Shown here: positions 45,256 through 54,388 of the stretch, piece after piece
How the letters are laid out: each line of letters begins with the position of its first letter
Position numbering within the stretch: position 1 is the stretch's first letter
Source of the DNA: Devosia sediminis
GTDB taxonomy: Bacteria; Pseudomonadota; Alphaproteobacteria; Rhizobiales; Devosiaceae
Direction: 5' to 3'
Assembly (NCBI RefSeq): GCF_016411825.1
Contig: NZ_JAEKMH010000001.1
Span: forward strand, 682,001-746,000
Length of the DNA stretch: 64,000 bases
Program-made: the position numbers and the translations under genes
The notes under the pieces: generated by a model
Databases searched by the model: none
Told to the model about the DNA's origin: nothing
What the model saw: the letters and a program-made list of their open reading frames with translations, nothing else

Positions 45256-47178
45256 ATGACGCAAGCGGACACGACCGGCCATGCCGCCGGTGCGGGTGCA
45301 ACCGACCAGGCTGGTCATGTGCGCAGCAATCTGCCCTTTCTGACTCTCGGCGCCATCGGCGTGGTCTATGGCGATATCGGCACCAGCCCGATCTATGCCT
45401 TCCGCCAGGCAATGGCCGTCCGGCCCGGTGCCGCGGCGACCAATATCGAAGTGCTCGGGCTGCTCTCCCTCATCGTCTGGGCTTTGACGCTGACTGTTGC
45501 GGTCAAATACGTTTTCTTCGTCACCCGCGCTGACAACAAGGGCGAGGGCGGCACGCTGTCTCTCATGGCGTTGGCCCGCAAGACCTTTACCAACCCACCC
45601 GTCTGGATCACGGCGCTCGGGGTGCTCGGCGCGGCATTGTTCTTCGGCGACGCCATCATCACCCCTGCCGTCTCGGTGCTTTCGGCGGTCGAGGGCGTCG
45701 AACTGGTGCAACCGGGCATGACCCGCTGGGTGGTCCCGATCACGCTTGTCCTGATTCTGGGCGTTTTCGCCGTGCAGCGCTTCGGCACCGCGCGCGTCTC
45801 CATCGTCTTCGGGCCCGTCACCAGCATCTGGTTCCTGACCCTTGGCGTCGCCGGGGTGGCACAGATCATTCAGCATCCCGAGGTGCTCTGGGCCCTCAAT
45901 CCGCTCCTGGGCGTGCAGTTCCTGGCGACGCATTTCGGCATTGCCTTCGTTGTCATCGGCGCGATTTTCCTGGCCGTCACCGGCGCCGAGGCGCTCTATG
46001 TCGATCTCGGGCATTTCGGCCGCAAGCCGATCGTGCTGGCCTGGTTCGGCCTGGTTTTCCCCTGCCTGCTGCTCAATTATTTCGGGCAGGGCGCCTTTGT
46101 CATCAGCCACGGGGTCGAGAATGTCTCGAGCCCGTTCTTTGAGATGATCCCGGAATGGGGTCTGCTGCCCTTCGTCATTCTCGCCACGATGGCGACCATC
46201 ATTGCCAGCCAGGCCGTGATCACGGGCACGTTCAGCCTCACCCAGCAGGCCATCGCCCTCAACATGCTGCCGCGCATGGTGGTGCAGCACACCTCGGCGA
46301 TGCAGAGCGGGCAAATCTACATGCCCCAGATCAATACCATGCTGATGATCGGCGTGCTGGTGCTGGTGGTTACGTTCGGAAGCTCGGCGGCCTTGTCCAA
46401 CGCCTATGGCATTGCCGTGTCGGGCGTAATGATCGTGACGCTGTCGCTGCTGGTGGTAGTGATGTGGCGCAACTGGAAGTGGCATCCGCTTGCCGTGATC
46501 CTGTTCGGAGCGGTCTATCTCCTTATTGACGGCGGATTTTTTGCCGCCAACGCGGCCAAGCTGTTCCAGGGTGGTTGGGTCCCGGCGGTCGTCGCAATCG
46601 CCGTCGCGCTGGTCATGTGGAGCTGGATGGCGGGGCGGAAACGGCTGGCCGAGAAGACCCGGCGGGACGAGGTGCCGTTGCAGTTCCTGGTCGACAACCT
46701 CGCCAAGAAGAAACCCAATACCGTGCCCGGTACGGCCATCTTCCTTACTTCGGACGTCGAAGGTGCGCCCACGGCGCTGCTGCATTCTCTCAAGCATTAC
46801 AAGGTGTTGCACGAACAGAACGTCATCCTGACGGTGCGGACCTCGACCTCGCCGCGCGTGCCTGACGATGAGAAGGTGACGATCGACGCCTATAACGAGC
46901 TGTTCTTCCGGGTGATCGTGACCTTTGGCTTCATGGAAGAACCCAATATTCCCAAGGCCTTGGCGCTGGCGCGGAAGCTGGGATGGAAGTTCGACATCAT
47001 GTCGACCTCGTTCTTCCTGTCGCGCCGCTCGCTCAAGCTGGGACAGAAGTCCGGTCCGCTAAGGTTCTGGCAGGACAGGATTTTCATCCGACTGGCGCGC
47101 AATGCCAGCGATGCGACCGAGTATTTCCACATCCCCACCGGACGCGTGGTGGAGATCGGCACCCAGGTGGTCATCTGA
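45256..47178 (+). CDS. kup: Potassium uptake protein Kup
   Basis: A 640-residue K+/H+ symporter (KUP/HAK family) with twelve predicted membrane segments. The N-terminal signature LGAIGVVYGDIGTSPIYAFR is complete, followed by FFVTRADNKGEGGTLSLMAL and FGDAIITPAVSVLSAVEG, and the soluble C-terminal domain ends with ATEYFHIPTGRVVEIGTQV. It stands alone; the inverted repeat TGCTAGCG/CGCTAGCA after its stop may act as a terminator. Confidence 0.97.
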   Translation: MTQADTTGHAAGAGATDQAGHVRSNLPFLTLGAIGVVYGDIGTSPIYAFRQAMAVRPGAAATNIEVLGLLSLIVWALTLTVAVKYVFFVTRADNKGEGGTLSLMALARKTFTNPPVWITALGVLGAALFFGDAIITPAVSVLSAVEGVELVQPGMTRWVVPITLVLILGVFAVQRFGTARVSIVFGPVTSIWFLTLGVAGVAQIIQHPEVLWALNPLLGVQFLATHFGIAFVVIGAIFLAVTGAEALYVDLGHFGRKPIVLAWFGLVFPCLLLNYFGQGAFVISHGVENVSSPFFEMIPEWGLLPFVILATMATIIASQAVITGTFSLTQQAIALNMLPRMVVQHTSAMQSGQIYMPQINTMLMIGVLVLVVTFGSSAALSNAYGIAVSGVMIVTLSLLVVVMWRNWKWHPLAVILFGAVYLLIDGGFFAANAAKLFQGGWVPAVVAIAVALVMWSWMAGRKRLAEKTRRDEVPLQFLVDNLAKKKPNTVPGTAIFLTSDVEGAPTALLHSLKHYKVLHEQNVILTVRTSTSPRVPDDEKVTIDAYNELFFRVIVTFGFMEEPNIPKALALARKLGWKFDIMSTSFFLSRRSLKLGQKSGPLRFWQDRIFIRLARNASDATEYFHIPTGRVVEIGTQVVI

Positions 47179-47187
47179 GGGTAATTT

Positions 47188-47211
47188 GCTAGCGGACTGT
47201 TAGCGCTAGCA
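47188..47211. terminator. Inverted repeat between kup and the convergent gene
   Basis: TGCTAGCG and CGCTAGCA form an eight-base-pair stem between two convergent stop codons, without a clear U-run. Confidence 0.4.
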
Positions 47212-47214
47212 GGC

Positions 47215-47649
47215 TCACTTGGGCATGTCGGGGCAGAGATAGGGCACATCAGCGGGAATGAACCGCTGTTCTTCGGCGCCACCGACCAGTTTCAGGTTGA
47301 GCACCAGTTCGTCTGCGGTCAGCGAAGCGATATCGGCGCTGATGGTCGTGCCATCCTCCTCCCATGAGATTTCGCTGTCTGAAACCTGTTGCCAGCTCGA
47401 GAGCCGGTAGGTTTCCCAGCAACTGTCCGAGACCAGCGTCCCGTCTGCGAGGAAGATGTGCATGGTGCCGGGCACGACCTCGCTGTCCGCCGCCTGGCGA
47501 ACCCAGACGCGGTTGAGGAGCGGGTTGGCCTCGCTCGCCTCCGTCTCCTCCGCCTGGGGGTCTGCCTCTTGCGCCATCGAGGGCACGGCTGCACAGGCGC
47601 CGACGCCCCAGACGGTCATGAGGGCGAAAATTGCGGCTTTGGTATCCAT
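47215..47649 (-). CDS. Exported protein of unknown function, META-like
   Basis: A 144-residue protein with an N-terminal signal; a lipobox-like VGAC appears at residue 16-19, so it may be a lipoprotein, or cleaved after SMAQ. An acidic linker (EADPQAEETEASEANP) precedes a small domain beginning LLNRVWVRQAADSEVVPGTM and containing VSDSCWETYRLSSWQQVSDS, similar in style to META/HslJ-type domains. The assignment is weak; its cellular role is unknown. Confidence 0.65.
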   Translation of the reverse strand: MDTKAAIFALMTVWGVGACAAVPSMAQEADPQAEETEASEANPLLNRVWVRQAADSEVVPGTMHIFLADGTLVSDSCWETYRLSSWQQVSDSEISWEEDGTTISADIASLTADELVLNLKLVGGAEEQRFIPADVPYLCPDMPK

Positions 47650-47754
47650 GCGTCTCTCCCTTGCGCCTGCGTCAGGTGGTGCTCGGCGAAGCAGGCGACA
47701 AGAGGAGCGGGCGAAGAGGGCGAAATTTGGTTCGCCCCGTGTCCGTTCGCGGAT

Positions 47755-48876
47755 TTAGGCGCGCGTTCCCAAGACCTGATCCCGACCGGCAACACGGCGG
47801 GCCTGGACCGGCCAGAGATCGTAGACGCCATCGAGCTTGCGGGCGGCATGGACGGCCCAGTTGGGATCGTCGAGTGCGCCCCGGGCCAGGGCAATGAAGT
47901 CGGCCTCGCCGTTTTCGAGAATTGCTTCGGCCGCCTCGATGTCCCCGAGCAGGCCGACGGCCATGGTGGCAATGCCAGCGCCGTCGCGCACCGCCTTGGA
48001 GAAGGGCACCTGATAGGCTGCCGCCGAAGTGATGCGACCTTGGGCCATGCCGCCGCTCGAGCAGTCCACGGCATCGACGCCACGGGCCTGGAGTTCGCGG
48101 GCCAGCACGATGCTGTCCTCCGGCGTCCAGCCGCCCGGCGCATTGTCGCTGACCGAGAGTCGGACGAGCAGGGGCTTTTCCGCCGGCCAGGCAGCCCGGA
48201 CGGCCTCGGTAACTTCGAGCACCAGCCGCATGCGATTTTCGAGGCTGCCGCCATAGTTGTCGGTGCGGTGGTTGGAAAGCGGGCTCAGGAACTGGTTGAG
48301 CAGGTAGCCGTGAGCGGCGTGGATTTCGATCGTGTCGAAACCGGCCCGGTCGGCGCGCCGCGCAGCGGCAACGAAGCCGTCGATGACGCGACGGATGCCC
48401 TCGGCATCGAGCGCCGTGGGCACCTGGAAATCGGGATTGGCCGGATCATGCGACTCGGCGCTGGGCGCGACCGGCACCCAGTGTTCATAGCCGGCGGCGC
48501 GGCGCTGTTCCTCGGTCGCGAGATCATCGGGGCCACGCCAGGACACCGGCGTCGACGCCTTGCGGCCGGCATGGGCGAGCTGGATGCCTGCGGCAGAACC
48601 ATGATCGTGGAGGAAATCGACGATACGGGCCAGCGGCGCGATCTGCTCATCCTTCCAGAGGCCGAGGTCGCCATAGGAAATGCGGCCCTCGGGAACGACG
48701 CCGGTCGCTTCCAGCAGCACAAGGCCGAAGCCACCCAGCGCGAAGCGTCCCAGATGCACGAAATGCCAGTCATTGGCGAAGCCGTCCACGGCGGAATACT
48801 GGCACATGGGCGCGACCACGGCGCGATTGCGCAGGTTCAGATTGCGGAGGGTGACGGGCGAGAAGAGCTTCGACAT
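47755..48876 (-). CDS. NADH:flavin oxidoreductase, old yellow enzyme (YqjM-like)
   Basis: A 373-residue FMN-dependent ene-reductase of the YqjM/class III type. Seen: SPVTLRNLNLRNRAVVAPMC with the redox-tuning Cys in PMCQYS, GIQLAHAGRKAS, the His pair region IEIHAAHGYLLNQFLSPLSN and RTDNYGGSLENRMRL. It reduces activated C=C bonds with NAD(P)H; the natural substrate is unknown. It is divergent from the hydrolase gene at 49025, and the two may be co-regulated. Confidence 0.95.
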   Translation of the reverse strand: MSKLFSPVTLRNLNLRNRAVVAPMCQYSAVDGFANDWHFVHLGRFALGGFGLVLLEATGVVPEGRISYGDLGLWKDEQIAPLARIVDFLHDHGSAAGIQLAHAGRKASTPVSWRGPDDLATEEQRRAAGYEHWVPVAPSAESHDPANPDFQVPTALDAEGIRRVIDGFVAAARRADRAGFDTIEIHAAHGYLLNQFLSPLSNHRTDNYGGSLENRMRLVLEVTEAVRAAWPAEKPLLVRLSVSDNAPGGWTPEDSIVLARELQARGVDAVDCSSGGMAQGRITSAAAYQVPFSKAVRDGAGIATMAVGLLGDIEAAEAILENGEADFIALARGALDDPNWAVHAARKLDGVYDLWPVQARRVAGRDQVLGTRA

Positions 48877-49024
48877 GGATATTCCTTGGCCGGGAGGGCT
48901 GGTGCGTCCGTTACATGCAGTGTTTGCACTTCATCGGCAAGTGCCGATGGTTGAACGCTGTGTTGCGAGAAATGCATTTTGCTCTAGGCTCCGCGCGCGG
49001 ATCGTCCGCGTCGAGGAGTCGTTC

Positions 49025-49909
49025 ATGTCCATCACTGCCGCGCGCTTTCGCGAACTGCTGGGCTATGAAGATCGCGGCGTCGCCCGGATATCCAAGGACA
49101 TCGAGGAGCGGCACGACTATGTCGTCGAACACCTGCGCCTCAGGATCGGCAACGAGGACGTGCGAGGCATCCTGACTCGCCCGGCCAATGTCGAAGGGCG
49201 CCTGCCGGCCATTCTCTACGGTCACTCACATGGCGGCGGCTATGCCATAGGGGCGCGCGAACTGCTGGATGGACGGGATTACCTGGTGAGCCCCCTGGGA
49301 CCGGTCTTCGCTCGTGCGGGTTACGTGACGCTCTGCGTGGACATGCCGGTCTTTGGCGAGCGGGCGACAACAACCGAAAGCTTTGCAGCCAAGGCGCTGC
49401 TCTGGCATGGCGAATGCCTCTTCGGTCAGATGCTGTCCGACCATGGCGCAGCTCTGACCTATCTCGCCGGGCGTCCCGATGTCGATGCCGGCCGGATCGG
49501 GGCCTTCGGCATGTCGATGGGGTGCGTGCTGAGCTACTGGCTGGCGGCTATCGACAGGCGCATCGCCGCCGTGGCGCATCTCTGCTGCTTTGCCGATTTC
49601 CGTACCATGATCGAGCTGGGGGCCCATGACGGGCACGGCATCTATCTCACCGTGCCCGGTCTGTTGCGGGAGGCCGACGGGGGCAGCATCGCGGCCCTGG
49701 TCGCCCCGCGCCCGCAATTGATCTGCGTGGGCGAGGCCGATCACCTGAGCCCGCCCGCCGCCGTGGCACGCGCCATGAGCGAATTGCGGCCTGCCTATGC
49801 CGCCGTGCCGGATCGCTTGGAATTCCTGAGCGAGCCTGGTGTGGGGCACCAGGAGACGCCGGCGATGCGCGCGGCGGTGCTGGACTTTTTCGCGCGACGG
49901 CTGGGCTAG
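49025..49909 (+). CDS. Alpha/beta hydrolase, dienelactone-hydrolase-like
   Basis: A 294-residue cytoplasmic hydrolase without signal peptide. Catalytic features: LPAILYGHSHGGGYAIG (oxyanion region), AFGMSMGCVLSYWL (nucleophile Ser), LICVGEADHLSPP (Asp) and EPGVGHQETP (His). The long insert LCVDMPVFGERATTTESFAA is shared with cephalosporin C deacetylase-like and Abhydrolase_7-type esterases. I chose ATG 49025 (MSITAARFREL), with GAGGAG upstream. Confidence 0.85.
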   Translation: MSITAARFRELLGYEDRGVARISKDIEERHDYVVEHLRLRIGNEDVRGILTRPANVEGRLPAILYGHSHGGGYAIGARELLDGRDYLVSPLGPVFARAGYVTLCVDMPVFGERATTTESFAAKALLWHGECLFGQMLSDHGAALTYLAGRPDVDAGRIGAFGMSMGCVLSYWLAAIDRRIAAVAHLCCFADFRTMIELGAHDGHGIYLTVPGLLREADGGSIAALVAPRPQLICVGEADHLSPPAAVARAMSELRPAYAAVPDRLEFLSEPGVGHQETPAMRAAVLDFFARRLG

Positions 49910-49910
49910 G

Positions 49911-50450
49911 TCAGCGCGCTCCGCCCGCGCGAAGGGCGGCGTCGAGTTTCTGGAAGAGTTGCTTCAGTTGCGTCCGCCCGCCGGGCTGCGGCGGGAACAG
50001 CAGCAGCAGGCGAATAAGCTCGGGTGGCGCGTCGGCGACGGCCTGGTCAAGCAGGTCTTCTGCCCCGAGGGCCATGGCCGCATAGACGACGGGACCGAGC
50101 AGGTGCTGCGCTTGACTGATGCCCTGATCGCCTTCGGTCAGATCGGTATGCGTATAGGCCACGGCCGCCGTGAGCATTGCCGCGCGGGCAGCGTGCTTTG
50201 CCAGCGCGTCCGGCGCCCTGCCGGCTGCCTTGTGCGCTGCCCAGGCGGCGGTGCGCAAAGCCTTGTCCCGCGTAGCACCCTCGGCAAAGGCGCGGCCGGC
50301 CGCGACGGCGTCCCGCGGACCCGGGTCACCAGGGTGCTGGCGCTCGAACACCGGCAAAGCCCGCGCCGCATAGCCGGCCGCCCAAAGCGCGACCCGGCGC
50401 AAGTCCCCCTGGTGTTCCGCGGAGGGCGCTGACTCCAGCGGCGTCGTCAT
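49911..50450 (-). CDS. Imm-5-like putative immunity protein
   Basis: A 179-residue all-helical, alanine-rich protein matching the 'putative immunity protein' (Imm-5-like) pattern: LRRVALWAAGYAARALPVFE, DPGPRDAVAAGRAFAEG and ALRTAAWAAHKAAGRAPDAL. The name comes from polymorphic-toxin surveys, but many members stand without a toxin, as here: no toxin gene is near. ATG 50450 overlaps the stop of the small membrane protein by four bases, so they are co-translated. Confidence 0.72.
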   Translation of the reverse strand: MTTPLESAPSAEHQGDLRRVALWAAGYAARALPVFERQHPGDPGPRDAVAAGRAFAEGATRDKALRTAAWAAHKAAGRAPDALAKHAARAAMLTAAVAYTHTDLTEGDQGISQAQHLLGPVVYAAMALGAEDLLDQAVADAPPELIRLLLLFPPQPGGRTQLKQLFQKLDAALRAGGAR

Positions 50451-50647
50451 TGCAGGTTGAGCATGGCTTGGGCTTGGCTCCACAGGTCTGCGGCCAGCTC
50501 CGGATTAAACCAGAGAAAAGCGAGAAGGCCGACAATGCCCGCGATCAGGGCGAGCCCAAAGAGCTTCTTGAGCACGGAAAACACCAGCCAGAGAACGATG
50601 ACGGCGCCGACGCCCAGCGCCAGAAGGGTTGAAGTCTCTGGCGGCAT
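50447..50647 (-). CDS. Small two-segment membrane protein
   Basis: A 66-residue protein (start MPPETSTLLALGVGAVIVLW) with two hydrophobic stretches, LLALGVGAVIVLWLVFSVL and LALIAGIVGLLAFLWF, and a short polar C terminus. I do not recognise it. It overlaps the downstream Imm-5-like gene by four bases, so the two form an operon on the minus strand, divergent from exonuclease III. Confidence 0.68.
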   Translation of the reverse strand: MPPETSTLLALGVGAVIVLWLVFSVLKKLFGLALIAGIVGLLAFLWFNPELAADLWSQAQAMLNLQ

Positions 50648-50747
50648 AGGGGTCTCGCTTGTGGAATCGGTCAACGGGTCGGGGTTCCTGCTTGCCTCGT
50701 TTCCGGGGCAGCGTGAACCCAAATGTATGAGCCGGTGTTTAGGCTGC

Positions 50748-51536
50748 ATGAGGGTCGCGACATTCAACATCAACGGCATCAACGGCAGGCTGGGCCTGCT
50801 GCTGGAATGGCTGGAGGAAACCGGCCCCGATGTCGTGTGCCTCCAGGAATTGAAAGCGCCGGACGACCGCTTCCCGGCCGATGCGCTCGAAAAGGCCGGC
50901 TATGGCGCCATCTGGCATGGGCAGAAAAGCTGGAACGGCGTCGCCATATTGCAGCGCGGCGGCCAGCCGGTGGAAACGCGGCGCGGCCTTCCCGGCGACC
51001 CCGATGACAGCCATTCGCGCTATATCGAGGCGGCGGTGAATGGGGTTCTCGTGGGCTGCCTCTACCTGCCCAATGGCAATCCCGCGCCGGGTCCGAAATT
51101 CGACTACAAGCTGAGATGGTTCGAACGGCTCCGGGCGCACGCACAGTCCCTGCTGAAAACCGAACTGCCGGTGGCGCTGGTGGGCGACTTCAACGTCATG
51201 CCGACCGATCTCGACGTCTACAAGCCCGAGCGCTGGCGCGACGATGCGCTGTTCCGGCCAGAGGTGCGGCAGGCCTATGCCGACCTCGTGGCGCAGGGCT
51301 GGACCGATGCGGTGCGCCATCTGCACCCCGACGAGCGCATCTACACGTTCTGGAAGTACTGGCGAAATTCCTTCGAGCGCGATGCCGGCCTGCGGATCGA
51401 CCATTTTCTTCTCAGCCCGGGGCTGGCGAAGCGCCTGAAGTCATGCGGCGTCGACCGGCAGGCGCGGGCACAGGACGGATCGAGCGATCATGCGCCGGTC
51501 TGGGTCGAGTTCAAGGCCGCACGCAAGGCATCTTGA
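50748..51536 (+). CDS. xth: Exodeoxyribonuclease III
   Basis: A 262-residue Mg-dependent AP endonuclease / 3'-5' exonuclease of the Xth family: ATFNINGINGRLGLLLEWL (Asn metal site), VVCLQELKAPDDRFP (Glu metal ligand), ALVGDFNVMPTDLDVYKP (catalytic D-x-N) and LRIDHFLLSPGLAKRL, SSDHAPVWVEF (catalytic D-H pair). ATG 50748 gives the exact family N terminus; the frame is open for 97 codons upstream but that sequence is not protein-like. It repairs abasic sites. Confidence 0.95.
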   Translation: MRVATFNINGINGRLGLLLEWLEETGPDVVCLQELKAPDDRFPADALEKAGYGAIWHGQKSWNGVAILQRGGQPVETRRGLPGDPDDSHSRYIEAAVNGVLVGCLYLPNGNPAPGPKFDYKLRWFERLRAHAQSLLKTELPVALVGDFNVMPTDLDVYKPERWRDDALFRPEVRQAYADLVAQGWTDAVRHLHPDERIYTFWKYWRNSFERDAGLRIDHFLLSPGLAKRLKSCGVDRQARAQDGSSDHAPVWVEFKAARKAS

Positions 51537-51584
51537 AGTGGGGCAGGGCGGTCCCCAATTAAGTCGCGAACACAGGAGAGACCA

Positions 51585-51890
51585 TTGTCCACCGACCGCA
51601 GCTACGCACAGTATGACATCGAGAAGAAGTCGCTTCTCGTCGCCTACCTGCTCTGGTTTTTCCTGGGCTATGTGGGCGCACATCGTTTTTACCTCGGGCG
51701 GCCGCTCAGCGGCTTCATCATGCTGGCGCTCAGCGGCGTGATCCTGTTGCTGACCGTGATCAGCTTTGGCTTCCTCAGCTTCCTTTGGGCCATTGTCGGC
51801 CTCTGGTGGCTGATCGACGCATTGCTCATTCCCGGCATGGCCGCCGGCCGCAACAGCGACATCGCCGACCGGCTGCTCGGCCGGCGCTAA
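51585..51890 (+). CDS. TM2 domain membrane protein
   Basis: A 101-residue protein with the TM2 domain: KKSLLVAYLLWFFLGYVGAH and RFYLGRPLSGFIMLAL, then a second hydrophobic hairpin ending LWAIVGLWWLIDALLIPGMA. The G-x-H-R-F-Y-L-G core is diagnostic. It starts at TTG 51585, with AGGAGAG six bases before it. Function unknown. A strong terminator follows. Confidence 0.9.
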   Translation: MSTDRSYAQYDIEKKSLLVAYLLWFFLGYVGAHRFYLGRPLSGFIMLALSGVILLLTVISFGFLSFLWAIVGLWWLIDALLIPGMAAGRNSDIADRLLGRR

Positions 51891-51941
51891 GCGCACGGGC
51901 GGCTCATAGTCTATAAACTTAATAGACAATATTGCTCAGTC

Positions 51942-51971
51942 AGCCGGCCTTCGGGCCGGCTATTTTGTTTT
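51942..51971 (+). terminator. Terminator of the TM2 gene
   Basis: AGCCGGCC-TTCG-GGCCGGCT followed by ATTTTGTTTT, a textbook intrinsic terminator. Confidence 0.9.
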
Positions 51972-52076
51972 CCGCAAAAGAACTTTAGACGCCTGTGCTT
52001 TGAAACAAGGATGGAAAGATTGCCATGATCCTGGGCGAAGCGGCGCTGGGCCGCCGTCAGGAACAGGAGGCATTCC

Positions 52077-53000
52077 TTGAAGTCCATTTCCCGCAATCTG
52101 GCCGTTCTGGCCACGACCCTCGCCCTTGGCGTCGCGCCGGCCATTGCGCAGGACGGCCCGCTGGTCACCGCCGACTGGCTGCAGCAGAACCTCAACGATC
52201 CCAATATCCGGATCTTCGAAGTCAGCGTCGATACCGGCGTCTATGAGCGCGGCCATATTCCGGGCGCCGTGAACCTGGCCTGGCATACCGACCTCGTCGA
52301 TACCGTCCGCCGCGACATCGTGTCGAGTGAAGGGCTCGAAGCCATCCTGCGCGAAGCCGGGGTGACCGAAGACACGACCGTCGTGCTTTACGGCGACAAC
52401 AACAATTGGTTCGCCGCCTGGGGCGCCTGGGTGTTCGACATCCACGGCATCCATGACGTGAAGCTGCTCGATGGCGGCCGCAAGCTCTGGGAGGCCGAAG
52501 GCCTGCCGCTCGATACCGCGACGCCCGAATATGCCGCTTCGGAAATCGACCTGACGGAAGAAGCGGCGCCGCTGCGCGCCCGCCTCGCCGATGTGCTCGA
52601 AGTGGTCGAGGGCGGCGCCGACGTGTCGCTGGTCGACATTCGCGGGCCCAAGGAATATTCGGGCGAAATCTTCGCCCCCGAAGGCGTGCAGGAACTTTCC
52701 ATCCGCGCCGGCCACATTCCGGGCGCCGTGAATTTCCCCTGGGGCGGCGCAGTCAACGAGGACGGAACGTTCAAGACGGCGGATGAGCTCAAGGCCGCCT
52801 TTGCCGCGATCGGCATCGACGGCTCCAAGCCGATCATCACCTATTGCCGCATCGGCGAGCGCTCCAGCCACACCTGGTTCGTGCTGTCGCGCATCCTTGG
52901 CTACGACGTGCGCAACTATGACGGCTCGTGGACCGAGTATGGCAATGCGGTCGGCGTGCCGATCGAAAACCCGACGGGTACCGTGTGGGGCCGGATTTAG
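52077..53000 (+). CDS. Periplasmic tandem-rhodanese sulfurtransferase
   Basis: A 307-residue thiosulfate/mercaptopyruvate sulfurtransferase with a signal peptide (LAVLATTLALGVAPAIAQ). Two rhodanese domains: an inactive first (RIFEVSVDTGVYERGHIPGA) and a second with the active-site loop ITYCRIGERSSHTW, where Cys takes the persulfide. The start is TTG 52077, six bases after GGAGG. It is followed after about 200 bases by a YeeE/YedE sulfur-compound transporter, so together they probably handle thiosulfate or sulfane sulfur. Confidence 0.92.
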   Translation: MKSISRNLAVLATTLALGVAPAIAQDGPLVTADWLQQNLNDPNIRIFEVSVDTGVYERGHIPGAVNLAWHTDLVDTVRRDIVSSEGLEAILREAGVTEDTTVVLYGDNNNWFAAWGAWVFDIHGIHDVKLLDGGRKLWEAEGLPLDTATPEYAASEIDLTEEAAPLRARLADVLEVVEGGADVSLVDIRGPKEYSGEIFAPEGVQELSIRAGHIPGAVNFPWGGAVNEDGTFKTADELKAAFAAIGIDGSKPIITYCRIGERSSHTWFVLSRILGYDVRNYDGSWTEYGNAVGVPIENPTGTVWGRI

Positions 53001-53010
53001 TCCAGAAACG

Positions 53011-53135
53011 GTCACCCCACCCTCGGTCCCTCCCCCTCAAGGGGAGGGATGCACAGGAGCCGTGCCATCGCGAGTGCCGCTGGTTTTGCTCATCGCCTCC
53101 CTCCGCTTGAGGGGGAGGGAATGAGGGTGGGGTGA
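53011..53135. repeat. Dispersed repeat of the CCCTCGGTCCCTCCCC type, inverted pair
   Basis: ACCCCACCCTCGGTCCCTCC at the left end and GGGAGGGAATGAGGGTGGGG at the right end face each other about 60 bases apart, each with its own CTCAAGGGGA-type dyad. A nearly identical left arm of about 38 bases occurs at 57.9 kb. Confidence 0.75.
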
Positions 53136-53206
53136 TGTCAAGGACGCGGAGCCACAATCTATGTTCAGGCGGGCGCCCGGGCGCCCGCTTCGTTGTTGGG
53201 GGAAGA

Positions 53207-54388
53207 ATGACGCATCCGACCATTCGCTTTGGCCTGCCGCTGCTGCTGGCATTGGCTTTGGCCTGGGGTTTTGTGACGCTGAACGGGCAGGGGGTGGAAG
53301 GGCGGCCACTGGCGCTGTCGCTGCTGCTGGGCGCGGGTTTCGGCGCGGTGCTACAGCGCAGCCGCTTCTGCTTTTACTGCAACTTTCGCGACCTCATCGA
53401 AAAGCGCGAAGCGTCGGGCGTCATCGCTATTCTCGTGGCGCTGGCGGCCGGTGCGGCGGGCTATACGCTGATTTTTGGCGCGTGGCTGCCGACGCCGGCA
53501 CTCGACCGGTTGCCGCCCACGGCCCATATCGGGCCGGTGAGCCTGACCCTCGTCATTGCCGCCTTTGCCTTCGGCATCGGCATGGCCGTTTCAGGCTCGT
53601 GCCTCTCGGCACATTTTTATCGGCTGGCCGAGGGATCGGTGATTTCGCCATTCGCGATCATCGGTGCGCTGCTGGGTTTTGGGCTCGGGTTTCTCACCTG
53701 GAACCCACTGTTCCTGGCCATGACCAGCAATGCCTTCATTCTCTGGCTGCCGCATCACCTGGGCTATGATGGCGGGCTGCTGCTGACGCTGGCGGCGCTG
53801 GCGCTGCTGGCCGTGGCGGCCCTCTGGTGGGCGCGGCCTGGCATTCCCGCGCCGGCCGTGCCGCTGACACTGCGCGAGGCCGTGGAGCGGGTGTTCGTCA
53901 CGCGGTGGCCCGCTGTCGTTGCGGGGCTCCTGGTGGGCGGCATCGCGACGCTCGCCTATTTCCGCGTTGCGCCGCTGGGCGTGACGGCCGAGCTGGGCAG
54001 CATCGCCCGTACCGTCGGCACCAACCAGGGCTGGCTGCCATCGAGCCTCTTCGGACTCGATGGGCTCAGGGGCTGCGCCACCGTGGTCAAGGAGGCGCTG
54101 CTGTCCAATAACGGTCTCTTCGTCATCGGGCTTGTCGCCGCCAGCTTCATTACCTCATTCCTCGCCGGCCAGTTCAAGCCACGGCGGCTGACCGGCAAGG
54201 ATGTGGTGCGGGGGCTCACCGGTGGCGTGCTGCTCGGTTGGGGCGCGATGACGGCGCTGGGCTGCACGGTCGGCGTGCTGCTCTCGGGCATTCAGGCCGG
54301 ATCGCTGTCGGGCTGGGTATTCCTCGTGACGATGTCTGCCGGCATCCTCGCCAGCTGGAAAGTGGCGAGGATGCTGCGGCTGAGCTAA
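53207..54388 (+). CDS. YeeE/YedE family sulfur-compound transporter (TsuA-like)
   Basis: A 393-residue membrane protein with about nine hydrophobic segments and the conserved cysteines of thiosulfate transporters: QRSRFCFYCNFRD, AVSGSCLSAHFYRL, LRGCATVVKEALL and [14 protein letters not shown]. TsuA-type proteins pass thiosulfate through a relay of such cysteines. ATG 53207 follows GGGGGAAG. The exported rhodanese upstream fits a joint role in thiosulfate use. It converges on pepT with a four-base overlap. Confidence 0.9.
   Translation: MTHPTIRFGLPLLLALALAWGFVTLNGQGVEGRPLALSLLLGAGFGAVLQRSRFCFYCNFRDLIEKREASGVIAILVALAAGAAGYTLIFGAWLPTPALDRLPPTAHIGPVSLTLVIAAFAFGIGMAVSGSCLSAHFYRLAEGSVISPFAIIGALLGFGLGFLTWNPLFLAMTSNAFILWLPHHLGYDGGLLLTLAALALLAVAALWWARPGIPAPAVPLTLREAVERVFVTRWPAVVAGLLVGGIATLAYFRVAPLGVTAELGSIARTVGTNQGWLPSSLFGLDGLRGCATVVKEALLSNNGLFVIGLVAASFITSFLAGQFKPRRLTGKDVVRGLTGGVLLGWGAMTALGCTVGVLLSGIQAGSLSGWVFLVTMSAGILASWKVARMLRLS

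Noticed and set aside
45247..46812. A 521-codon minus-strand frame opposite kup.
   Set aside because: Rich in Arg/His/Gly with no domain; kup on the plus strand is complete and unmistakable.
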